In this document: positions 43,009 to 49,882 of the stretch, one piece after another
Layout: every line of letters begins with the position of its first letter
How positions within the stretch are numbered: the stretch's first letter is position 1
NCBI RefSeq assembly: GCF_006714895.1
Contig: NZ_VFME01000001.1
Coordinates: 186,001-250,000 of the forward strand
DNA: 64,000 nt
Source: Gramella sp. Hel_I_59
GTDB lineage: Bacteria > Bacteroidota > Bacteroidia > Flavobacteriales > Flavobacteriaceae
Direction: 5' to 3'
Position numbers and translations under genes: made by a program
Notes under the pieces: generated by a model
What the model was told of the DNA's origin: nothing
What the model saw: the letters and a program-made list of their open reading frames with translations, nothing else
Database searches by the model: none

Positions 43009-43863
43009 TTACCTTCGGCATACATTCTCAACTAGCATTTCATTTAAATCTTTGTATGCAGCATACATTTCATTTTTCAAATTCGCATGGCTATAACTTT
43101 CTAAAATTGTAGAACTCGCTTTAGATCCAGAGGAGTCATTATCCAGATATAGATCAATGTTTGAATATTGTTTAAGTAGAGGTAAAACTCTTTCAATGAG
43201 AGCTGTAGAATTACAAATTAAGTAGTCTGAATTCGTCTTGTTTGAGCTTATTTCCAGATAGCTTAAAAAGTCTATAAATCCTTCAAATACATTGACTGTA
43301 GAGGTATTGTTTTTTTGTAGCGTATAATCTTTTGCACCAATACAACCCTTAAAGTATTTATTGCGCAATTCTAATCCTCCTGAGTTATTAATGAAAGCAA
43401 TTGCAAACCAGTTCTTACCCTTATTCCTATAATAAAGTTCAAAGCAATAAGTCCTGGCAATACCAAAGGAAATTCCACGGGATTTTAAGTAATTAATGAG
43501 TGCCTTATTTTGTAGATTTTGTTTTTTAAAGATTTGAAAATCTGATTTAAAATCCTTTTCAAGATATTTTGGCTGTTGAAAAGAAAAAGAATTTTCATCT
43601 AAAAAATTAAGAGCTTCTTTTACAGAACAGTTTTGTAACTTAATAATTAAGTCTATCGTATTTCCACCAATTCCTTCTCCGTGATCATACCATCTGTTTA
43701 ATTTCTTAGATACTTTAAAGGATGGAATAGTTTCGTTTCGGAATGGACTTAAAAACCATGCTTCTTTTACATTCTGCCTTTTTAAATTATATCCCATGGT
43801 TTTTAATAAGCCAATGAGATCAATTTCCCTAGCTAATTTGCAGTTCATTTTTACTCTTTTCAT
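43009..43863 (-). CDS. CHC2/Toprim-type DNA primase
   Basis: From the ATG at 'MKRVKMNCKL' the product has 284 residues; further upstream the frame stays open but reads as a basic, primase-unlike stretch that also holds one iteron copy, so I exclude it. Residues about 30-80 form the zinc-finger-type primase start ('AWFLSPFRNETIPSFKVSKK', 'WYDHGEGIGGNTIDLI'), and the C-terminal half has the Toprim acidic motifs 'VNVFEGFIDFLSYL' and 'IDLYLDNDSSG'. It should prime replication of the excised or transferred single strand. It lies downstream of the helicase with an iteron-like cluster between them. Confidence 0.85.
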   Translation of the reverse strand: MKRVKMNCKLAREIDLIGLLKTMGYNLKRQNVKEAWFLSPFRNETIPSFKVSKKLNRWYDHGEGIGGNTIDLIIKLQNCSVKEALNFLDENSFSFQQPKYLEKDFKSDFQIFKKQNLQNKALINYLKSRGISFGIARTYCFELYYRNKGKNWFAIAFINNSGGLELRNKYFKGCIGAKDYTLQKNNTSTVNVFEGFIDFLSYLEISSNKTNSDYLICNSTALIERVLPLLKQYSNIDLYLDNDSSGSKASSTILESYSHANLKNEMYAAYKDLNEMLVENVCRR

Positions 43864-43897
43864 TAGGCATTTTAATCTTCGTTGTTTTTTGATGAAT

Positions 43898-44075
43898 TGA
43901 TGACAGTTCCTTCTTAAGCAAGTAATAGCACGGAATTCGCTTATCATCATTTTTTCATCAATTCATCACTTTTTCTTAATAGTTGTCATCACTTTATATT
44001 TTGATGACAAAATGATGACAGTTTGATGACAGCCTAAACCCTTATTACTATTGGTCTAAACTCAATCTGTCATCA
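43898..44075. repeat. Iteron-like cluster of TGATGACA between helicase and primase
   Basis: Six exact copies: plus-strand at 43898, 44002, 44013 and 44024, and minus-strand at 43984 and 44068. The three central copies are spaced 11 bases apart, about one helical turn. The last copy lies inside the end of the helicase gene. A run of further TCATCA half-copies lies at 43943-43969. The layout is like an iteron replication origin or a regulator-binding array. Confidence 0.65.
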
Positions 44076-45279
44076 TATCATCAAAATTTTGAGAAAGAAA
44101 TTCTTTAGTTATAGTATAATACCTTCCTTTTGTTTCTTTTGAAACTATGTCTCCATCTGACCATATGGTATATTTATTATAGAGATTGCTGTTTTTCTGA
44201 TTTGATAAACCCCATTCATTTTTCAATAATCTTCGCATCTGGGTAATATCAGTTTTTATCCTTGTACGACTTAAAATATTTACAGCATCCATAGGACATA
44301 ATTTAACTTCAGTCAAATCATCTTTTTCTATAATACTGATAAGAATATTAGCTAATTCCTTCTCTGCACGACTACGGTTGTTTTGAACAAGTTTTGTTAA
44401 TGCTGTAGTTTTAATCTGTGCCGGAGTAAACCACATTCTCGATTTATTCTCAGAGGTAAGTTTACGGTTGGAAATGAAATGGAGGAATGCTGGTATTTCT
44501 TTCTTAAGGGTATTGAGCATATCAATACTTTCATCTTTTATAGATGGTATCTTAATTACCCAAAATCTGGTCTCATCTCCATCAATCTTTATGAATGTAC
44601 CTTCGTTATTACTACAAAGAATAAATTTTCCAAAAAATTCCACCTCTCGCTTATCTTTTCCCTTTGCCTCTAGCTTATTGACATTTGTAGTACTCAGGAA
44701 TTTTATACGTTCTGTGAGCTCTTCTTTGTTAAATAGAACTTCATCGATACAAATAAGTAATTTATTAGCCCAGTCGGCATTAAAATGGCTACTGAAGCTA
44801 TCATTAGTTAAGTAGGTAAGGTTATTTTCAAAAATTAATTTCAACCATTTTAAAAATGTACTCTTACCCGTTGAACGCTCTTTAGAAACAAGGCATAGTA
44901 TAGGAAGTATTTGTGTAGGCTTCGTATACAGCAGTTGTAAGTAATCTATCCCTAATTCTATTTGATCCCCGAAAATGTGTCTCAAAAACTTCATTGTAGT
45001 TTCTAATCCACCATCTACAGGTTTATAACTTAATGGAGAATACGTATTATAGAAACCATTTATTTCCTGTTTATAAGCAGTATGTGATGGTATGCAGGTA
45101 AATCCATCATATTTCGGGATCTTAGCCAGGTAACCTTTTTCTTCTGGATGATCCTCCCTAATTGTTTCTTTATTCCAGGGTACAATGCTTTTATTAGTCT
45201 GTCCAGAAATAGTTGGAAAATAAACATGTTTAAAATATGTGGTTTGTACCCGGATATAGGGTATGTCTTTAGATGTCAT
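44062..45279 (-). CDS. DUF5906-like SF3 helicase/replication protein
   Basis: A 405-residue protein with an AAA+/SF3 core: Walker A 'SKERSTGKSTFLKWL' near residue 140, Walker B 'LLICIDEVLFNKEEL' near 178 and sensor-like 'FILCSNNEGTFIKIDGDETRFWVIKI' in two segments near 215-240. The N-terminal part ('GFTCIPSHTAYK', 'YSPL') and overall layout match DUF5906 replication helicases of mobile elements. It probably unwinds the element's origin. A perfect 11-bp inverted repeat lies about 15 bases before its ATG, so a repressor could act there. Confidence 0.82.
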   Translation of the reverse strand: MTSKDIPYIRVQTTYFKHVYFPTISGQTNKSIVPWNKETIREDHPEEKGYLAKIPKYDGFTCIPSHTAYKQEINGFYNTYSPLSYKPVDGGLETTMKFLRHIFGDQIELGIDYLQLLYTKPTQILPILCLVSKERSTGKSTFLKWLKLIFENNLTYLTNDSFSSHFNADWANKLLICIDEVLFNKEELTERIKFLSTTNVNKLEAKGKDKREVEFFGKFILCSNNEGTFIKIDGDETRFWVIKIPSIKDESIDMLNTLKKEIPAFLHFISNRKLTSENKSRMWFTPAQIKTTALTKLVQNNRSRAEKELANILISIIEKDDLTEVKLCPMDAVNILSRTRIKTDITQMRRLLKNEWGLSNQKNSNLYNKYTIWSDGDIVSKETKGRYYTITKEFLSQNFDDMMTD

Positions 45280-45294
45280 ATACTGTTTGAATTT

Positions 45295-45322
45295 TAAACT
45301 GTATATTTGCGTATACAGTTTA
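45295..45322. promoter_or_regulatory. Perfect inverted repeat before the helicase gene, operator candidate
   Basis: TAAACTGTATA and TATACAGTTTA form perfect 11-bp arms around TTTGCG. A third degenerate half-site ATACTGTTT lies closer to the gene. The arrangement between the HTH gene and helicase suggests binding by the HTH protein or another regulator. Confidence 0.6.
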
Positions 45323-45351
45323 TGTTAGATATAAATTGAAAAAGAATTTGA

Positions 45352-45380
45352 GCGTAGTAAGAGCTGTAACTCTACTACGC
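45352..45380. terminator. Hairpin overlapping the end of the HTH gene
   Basis: GCGTAGT pairs with ACTACGC and AGAG with CTCT around CTGTAA; a bulged A separates the two. TTTTTT follows on the plus strand, while on the minus strand only a weaker T-rich stretch follows. It may partly end the HTH transcript or help processing. Confidence 0.45.
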
Positions 45381-45671
45381 TTTTTTGTTTTTAAGAAGTT
45401 TTTGATTAAACTCTTCCTCTAAAAGTTCATCGGAAATATCTGGTTCTCCTAATAACCATCTATCAATATCTTCCTTGTTGAAAAATTTCTGACGGATGTT
45501 TTTGTTGGAACCAGTTGGAATAAGATCCAAGCTGGTGAGCTTGTAAATTTTACTTTTGGATAGTCCTGTGTATCGGGAAAGGTCGTCTACGTTAAATACG
45601 GTCTTATTAAGGTATAATTGATCCCTTATATCTAACAATATTTCTTTTAGATGGAATACAGATTCACTCAT
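45375..45671 (-). CDS. Excisionase-like helix-turn-helix protein
   Basis: A 98-residue protein with a MerR/excisionase-type winged helix: 'FNVDDLSRYTGLSKSKIYKL' near residues 26-45 and the wing 'QKFFNKEDIDRWLLGE' near 60-75. Such proteins in Bacteroidota elements direct excision or control replication genes. It is the first gene of the replication/mobilization block and is followed after 95 bases by the helicase gene, with an inverted repeat between. Excisionase and repressor roles are both possible. Confidence 0.8.
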   Translation of the reverse strand: MSESVFHLKEILLDIRDQLYLNKTVFNVDDLSRYTGLSKSKIYKLTSLDLIPTGSNKNIRQKFFNKEDIDRWLLGEPDISDELLEEEFNQKLLKNKKA

Positions 45672-45791
45672 TTGTAATAGATTAATGGGTTAATTAATGA
45701 GCATTGGCCAAATACTTCTTCGGCAAACATATGTCACTAAATACCAACTAATCAATACAATAAGTCGAGTTACTGTATATTTATTATATTA

Positions 45792-46478
45792 TTATTCTGT
45801 TCCAATCAATTCCTTTAACCTCAAAATTGATTTTTTAGATTTATCACTCTCAATTTCATTTCTCCAAGTACTAAAACTGGATTCCAAAGTAGCTGGGTTC
45901 ACAGGATTTTCATTCATCACTAAAGATTCCTGAAGCATTTGAAAAAATAAATCTTTCTTTTCTTTATCAAATGAATTAATTCCCTTTATAGAAATAATGT
46001 GAAACATAGTAAACAGATCCCGGTAGCTTGCAGATTTTTTACTCAAAGCATTTAGTTTGAAATTGATTTTTTTGGAAACTTTTCTGCCTAATATAAGACG
46101 TTGAAAATCTGAAATTTCATCTTCATTAATTTGCAGACCTGTATAATCAATTTTAGTCAAGTTTAGTTTTTTAAAATGGAATCCATTTGATTTAAGTTTT
46201 TTTATCGATTTACCACGATAAAATCCAGCTGTTATAACTAATAATGAGAATGCGAGGATTAGATATATAAAAAACAAGAATATTTTAAAAGATGTCCCGG
46301 CAAGAAGAAAACTAAAGTCAGCAAAAACGGCTGTAATAAGTGCTATTGGTACTAAACTAAGTACAATAAAAATAATAAAGCGTTTTTCACTTGTTTGCAG
46401 CCATAGTGATAAATAGTTTTCTCTAAATCTATCTAATTGGTAAAAGCCGTTTCCAAGAGTTCCTATTAATTTTTCCAT
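45792..46478 (-). CDS. Unknown membrane protein of the element
   Basis: A 228-residue protein with two hydrophobic segments (residues about 34-52 and 64-88) and a basic, soluble C-terminal part of about 135 residues. No family was recognised. It lies at the right end of the element next to the attachment repeat and the arm motif, reading inward. The two-helix hairpin with a cytoplasmic domain could suit exclusion or regulation of transfer, but this is a guess. Confidence 0.6.
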   Translation of the reverse strand: MEKLIGTLGNGFYQLDRFRENYLSLWLQTSEKRFIIFIVLSLVPIALITAVFADFSFLLAGTSFKIFLFFIYLILAFSLLVITAGFYRGKSIKKLKSNGFHFKKLNLTKIDYTGLQINEDEISDFQRLILGRKVSKKINFKLNALSKKSASYRDLFTMFHIISIKGINSFDKEKKDLFFQMLQESLVMNENPVNPATLESSFSTWRNEIESDKSKKSILRLKELIGTE

Positions 46479-46525
46479 GGTTCCAAATTTTTGAGACTAT
46501 TAAATGTAACCAAAAGAAAATTAAG

Positions 46526-46547
46526 TTGTTGTACATATGTTGTACTA
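46526..46547 (+). repeat. Right arm-type motif
   Basis: Same 22-bp motif and orientation as the copy before the integrase, with one base different. It lies 51 bases inside the right attachment repeat; the left copy is 108 bases inside the left one. Confidence 0.65.
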
Positions 46548-46555
46548 GAGGAAAA

Positions 46556-46587
46556 ACAAAAAAGCCTCACGATCTCTCGTAAGGCTT
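46556..46587 (-). terminator. Terminator for the tRNA gene, supplied by the element
   Basis: On the minus strand AAGCCT pairs with AGGCTT and ACGA with TCGT around a short loop, with one mismatch, followed by TTTTTT. It lies just downstream of the intact tRNA, inside the element, and mirrors the terminator left at the other end. Confidence 0.75.
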
Positions 46588-46598
46588 GTCTTTGTTGA

Positions 46599-46648
46599 AG
46601 TGGTCCCACTTGGGCTCGAACCAAGGACCACCTGATTATGAGTCAGGT
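46599..46648 (-). repeat. Right attachment repeat within the intact tRNA
   Basis: The second copy of the 50-bp repeat. It makes up the 3' two-thirds of the intact tRNA gene plus two bases downstream, so insertion kept the tRNA complete. Confidence 0.92.
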
Positions 46649-46674
46649 GCTCTAACCAACTGAGCTATGGGACC
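46601..46674 (-). tRNA. tRNA with CAU anticodon (tRNA-Met or tRNA-Ile2)
   Basis: The 74-base gene folds as a full cloverleaf: acceptor GGTCCCA/TGGGACC, D arm with AGCTCAGTTGGTTAGAGC, anticodon stem CCTGA/TCAGG with loop CTCATAA, T arm with GGTTCGAGCCC. CCA is not encoded. CAU can be elongator Met or, when its C is modified to lysidine, Ile for AUA codons. The D and anticodon arms resemble both classes, and I cannot decide from sequence alone. It is the insertion target of the mobile element. Confidence 0.92.
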
Positions 46675-46740
46675 TGATACGTATTCGTATCGCGAGCGCA
46701 AATTTAGATAATTGCCCCTTACGCACCAAACAAATTAATT

Positions 46741-47139
46741 CTATTTTTCCTGGCAAAGCTCAACCAGGACTCCGTTACCATCTTTAGGATGCATAAATGC
46801 TACGATTTTATTATCGGCTCCCTGTTTTGGAATTTCATTTAGTAACCTGAAACCTTCAGATTTTAAACGGGTTATCTCCTTTTCAATATCGTCTACCAGA
46901 AAAGCCATATGATGTATGCCCTCTCCCCGCTTCTCCAGAAATTTTGCAATCGGGCTATCATCCCTGGTCGCCGCAAGTAATTCGATCTTACTATCACCAA
47001 TCTTAAAAAATGAAGTATTTACACCTTCCCCTTCTACCTCTTCGGTTTTATAATGCTCTGCTCCTAAGATCGCTTTGTAAGTTCGGTTAGCAGCTTCAAG
47101 ATCTTTTACAGCAATACCTATATGTTCTATCTTTTTCAT
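46741..47139 (-). CDS. mce: Methylmalonyl-CoA epimerase
   Basis: A 132-residue VOC-fold protein with both repeats: 'IEHIGIAVKDLEAANRTYKAILG' near the start (residues 4-26), 'IELLAAT' with a metal-binding Glu, 'GIHHMAFLVDDI' near 75 and 'VLVELCQEK' at the end. Metal ligands His, Gln/His and Glu are in the expected positions. It interconverts (2R)- and (2S)-methylmalonyl-CoA in propionate metabolism. It is read from the minus strand next to the tRNA and divergent from rbfA with about 100 bases between. Confidence 0.9.
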   Translation of the reverse strand: MKKIEHIGIAVKDLEAANRTYKAILGAEHYKTEEVEGEGVNTSFFKIGDSKIELLAATRDDSPIAKFLEKRGEGIHHMAFLVDDIEKEITRLKSEGFRLLNEIPKQGADNKIVAFMHPKDGNGVLVELCQEK

Positions 47140-47239
47140 GAATTTATATTTTACAATACAAATATCTATATTTCAGCTTAGACTATTCAAATTCATACGA
47201 ATGAAGAAGAATCACAGTTAAAAATTTTACTTTTGTAGC

Positions 47240-47635
47240 ATGGAAGAAACAAACAGACAGAAGAAGATAGGTGGGTTGTTGCAGAAGGACCTGGCAGATA
47301 TTCTGCAAAACTCACTAAGAGAAAGCGGGCGTACAGGAATTTTAATCTCAGTTTCAAAAGTTCGGGTAACTACAGATCTCTCGATCGCCAAAGCATATGT
47401 TAGCATTTTCCCTTCTAAACATCAGGAGGAAGTCATTGAGGAAATCAATGAGAATAAGTATAAGATCAAGCATGAAATGGCGCAGCGAACCAGGCATCAG
47501 CTAAGAAAAATGCCCGATCTTAGTTTCTTTGTAGACGATTCTCTGGAATATATCGACGGAATTGAGAAATCTATCAAAGGAAAAGAGGATCCTGTATCCA
47601 ATCCAGATCTTTTAGACAAGAGGAAAAAATCTTAA
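47240..47635 (+). CDS. rbfA: Ribosome-binding factor A
   Basis: A 131-residue RbfA. The KH-like fold shows as 'QKKIGGLLQKDLADILQNSL', 'LISVSKVRVTTDLSIAKAYVSIFPS' over residues 37-60, and 'LRKMPDLSFFVDDSLEYIDGI' near 95-115, the canonical end motif. It binds the 30S subunit during late 16S maturation and cold shock. The next gene starts one base after its stop, so the two are an operon as in many Bacteroidota. Confidence 0.94.
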   Translation: MEETNRQKKIGGLLQKDLADILQNSLRESGRTGILISVSKVRVTTDLSIAKAYVSIFPSKHQEEVIEEINENKYKIKHEMAQRTRHQLRKMPDLSFFVDDSLEYIDGIEKSIKGKEDPVSNPDLLDKRKKS

Positions 47636-47636
47636 G

Positions 47637-48839
47637 TTGAAGTTCCCACTCTATATTGCCAAACGCTACCTGTTCACTAAGAGCAAGAGCAATGCGATCA
47701 ATATTATTACCATTATCGCGGCAATCGGAGTATTTGCAGGAGCATTTTCATTATTTATCGTATTAAGCGGATTCTCAGGATTACGTGATTTCAGCCTTTC
47801 CTTTTCGAACGAATTCGATCCCGATCTTAAAGCCTTACCAGATACTGGAAAAATCATCCACTTATCTGAAGAGCAGGAAGACAGGTTATTGAAAATCGAA
47901 GGAATCGAAGAGCTAACTCAGGTTATTGAGGAACGTGTCATTCTTAGCTACAAACAGAAGTCAAATCCTGCCTATATCAAAGGTGTGGACGCCAATTATC
48001 AGCAGGTTAACAAGATCGATAGTGCTATTGTTTTCGGCACCTGGCTTACTAAAAGCGAGCCGCAGGTGGTGATTGGAAACGGACTCTCCCGCTTGCTTGA
48101 TATTGGCACTTTTAATTATCAAAATCTACTGAAAATCATGGTTCCCAAACCGGGAAAAGGACAGGTAACCATGACCAACATCCAGAATGCTTTTTCCACC
48201 CGGCAGACCATTGTTAGCGGGGTTTATAGCGTTAACGAGGAACTGGATTCAAAATATGTTTTTACCAATATCAATTTTGCCCGTGATCTGCTAAGCATGC
48301 AGCCTGATGAGGTGACGGGCGTGGAATTTAAAATTTCTTCGGAAGCAGATCTCGACAGAATTTCAGAAGAGATCATTACAGTACTGGGCGATAATGTACA
48401 GATCAAAACCCGTGAAGAACTGAATGATGCGCTTAATAAGATGCTCAATTCTGAAAACCTCTTTGTTTACCTTATTTTCACACTAGTACTTACTATTGCG
48501 CTATTTAATGTGGTAGGTTCTATTATCGTAATGATCCTGGATAAACGGGAAAATATGAAGACATTGCATAGTCTTGGTGCTACTACCAGGCAAATAAGGA
48601 ATATCTTTTTCTACCAGGGAATGTTAATGACCGTTCTGGGCGGACTTTTAGGCCTTGGTTTTGCCATTGTCCTGATACTTTTACAAATGCAATTTGACCT
48701 GGTAATGATCACTCCAAGCCTACCCTATCCTGTGCAAATGCGAGCGAAAAATGTAATTATCGTCGTAGCTACGATCTTTACTCTTGGTTTTATTGCTTCC
48801 TACATTGCGGCAGGAACTACCAGAAAAGCTTTAAAATAA
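47637..48839 (+). CDS. FtsX/LolC-like ABC transporter permease
   Basis: The 400-residue protein has four membrane segments: one near residues 20-42, and three near 275-300, 320-345 and 370-395 ('GMLMTVLGGLLGLGFAIVLI'), with a large periplasmic MacB-like domain between, the LolC/E layout. The start is TTG one base after the rbfA stop; 'KFPLYIAKRYLF' follows at once as in family members. It likely takes part in lipoprotein release from the inner membrane with an ATPase encoded elsewhere. It converges with dusB with no gap. Confidence 0.87.
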   Translation: MKFPLYIAKRYLFTKSKSNAINIITIIAAIGVFAGAFSLFIVLSGFSGLRDFSLSFSNEFDPDLKALPDTGKIIHLSEEQEDRLLKIEGIEELTQVIEERVILSYKQKSNPAYIKGVDANYQQVNKIDSAIVFGTWLTKSEPQVVIGNGLSRLLDIGTFNYQNLLKIMVPKPGKGQVTMTNIQNAFSTRQTIVSGVYSVNEELDSKYVFTNINFARDLLSMQPDEVTGVEFKISSEADLDRISEEIITVLGDNVQIKTREELNDALNKMLNSENLFVYLIFTLVLTIALFNVVGSIIVMILDKRENMKTLHSLGATTRQIRNIFFYQGMLMTVLGGLLGLGFAIVLILLQMQFDLVMITPSLPYPVQMRAKNVIIVVATIFTLGFIASYIAAGTTRKALK

Positions 48840-49832
48840 CTAGGCGAATTCGTAACCTGCGAACTCCTTCTCTACCTCATCAAAAACTCTAAAGACGTCT
48901 ACAGAATCATCACTAGTAACCATTTTCATACGATACTCCTTAAAGTGCGGAATTCCTTTAAAATAGTTCGTATAATGACGACGTGTTTCGAACACACCCA
49001 GACGCTCTCCTTTCCAGTCTATAGACATCTGTAAATGTCGTCTGGCAGCATCCACACGCTCTTCCAGCGTTGGAGGTGCCATATGTTTTCCGGTCTCAAA
49101 ATAATGCTTTACTTCCCGAAAAAACCACGGATAGCCAATACTTGCACGACCAATCATTGCACCATCAAGTCCAAACTCATCACGCATTAGCATGGCTTTC
49201 TCTGGTGAATCCACATCACCATTTCCAAAAACAGGAATATGCATACGAGGATTATTCTTTACTTGTGCAATTGGCTTCCAGTCAGCTTCGCCCTTATACA
49301 TTTGAGCTCTGGTTCGACCATGGATAGAAATAGCCTTGCAGCCTACATCCTGTAATCTTTCAGCCACTTCAAGGATTTTTATGGAGTCATGATCCCAACC
49401 TAGACGAGTCTTTACCGTGATAGGTAAATTGGTATGTTTCACCATCGCTTCGGTTAAAGAAACCATCAAATCCACATCTTTCAGAATACCAGCTCCGGCG
49501 CCTTTGGAAACCACCTTTTTCACCGGGCATCCAAAGTTAATATCTATAATATCCGGGCCAGATTTTTCAACGATCTCGACAGACTGTAACATCGACTCCA
49601 GGTTAGCCCCGAATATCTGGATCCCAACTGGTCGTTCTTTTTCGTAAATATCAAGTTTCATGGTACTCTTCGCGGCATCGCGAATAAGTCCTTCAGAAGA
49701 AATAAATTCAGTATACACCACATCTGCGCCCTGCTCCTTACATAATGCGCGAAATGGTGGATCACTCACATCTTCCATCGGTGCTAACAGCAACGGGAAG
49801 TCTCCTACATCTATATTTCCAATTTTAGCCAA
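48840..49832 (-). CDS. dusB: tRNA-dihydrouridine synthase DusB
   Basis: A 330-residue TIM-barrel flavoprotein. 'LLLAPMEDVSDPPFRALC' opens the barrel, 'IDINFGCPVKKVVSKGAGAG' carries the catalytic Cys, 'TVKTRLGWD' and 'SIHGRTRAQMYKG' bind FMN and tRNA, and 'GNGDV' and 'GAMIGRASIG' bind the flavin phosphate. It reduces uridines in the D-loop of tRNAs. Its stop abuts the permease stop on the other strand. Confidence 0.93.
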   Translation of the reverse strand: MAKIGNIDVGDFPLLLAPMEDVSDPPFRALCKEQGADVVYTEFISSEGLIRDAAKSTMKLDIYEKERPVGIQIFGANLESMLQSVEIVEKSGPDIIDINFGCPVKKVVSKGAGAGILKDVDLMVSLTEAMVKHTNLPITVKTRLGWDHDSIKILEVAERLQDVGCKAISIHGRTRAQMYKGEADWKPIAQVKNNPRMHIPVFGNGDVDSPEKAMLMRDEFGLDGAMIGRASIGYPWFFREVKHYFETGKHMAPPTLEERVDAARRHLQMSIDWKGERLGVFETRRHYTNYFKGIPHFKEYRMKMVTSDDSVDVFRVFDEVEKEFAGYEFA

Positions 49833-49882
49833 AGCCTTTCAGTTTTATGCTGCAAAATTAAGAAATAAACCGGAAGTAAAAA

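Larger units (their letters stand above)
31904..46648. mobile_element. Integrated mobilizable element in a CAU tRNA gene (about 14.7 kb)
   Basis: The ends are a perfect 50-bp direct repeat that includes the 3' 48 bases of the tRNA. Inside, in order, are a tyrosine recombinase next to the left end, DUF3800, type III restriction-modification with a nuclease-like partner, unknown small proteins, a relaxase with a BfmA-like partner, a primase, an SF3-type helicase, an HTH protein and a membrane protein next to the right end. No type IV secretion genes are present, so it needs a helper for transfer. The flanking genes (pectin regulator and core genes) are unrelated. Boundaries are read from sequence; mobility today is inferred. 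Confidence 0.9.

Noticed and set aside
43864..43950. Longer primase N-terminus
   Set aside because: The stretch is basic and unlike primases, and contains an iteron copy; a start at MKRVKMN is preferred.
43898..44075. CRISPR array
   Set aside because: The repeats are 8 bases with 3-base gaps and mixed orientation, so they do not have the repeat-spacer form, and no cas genes are near.
45697..45933. A 78-codon plus-strand frame at the right end of the element
   Set aside because: It overlaps the membrane protein gene antisense and shows no motif.
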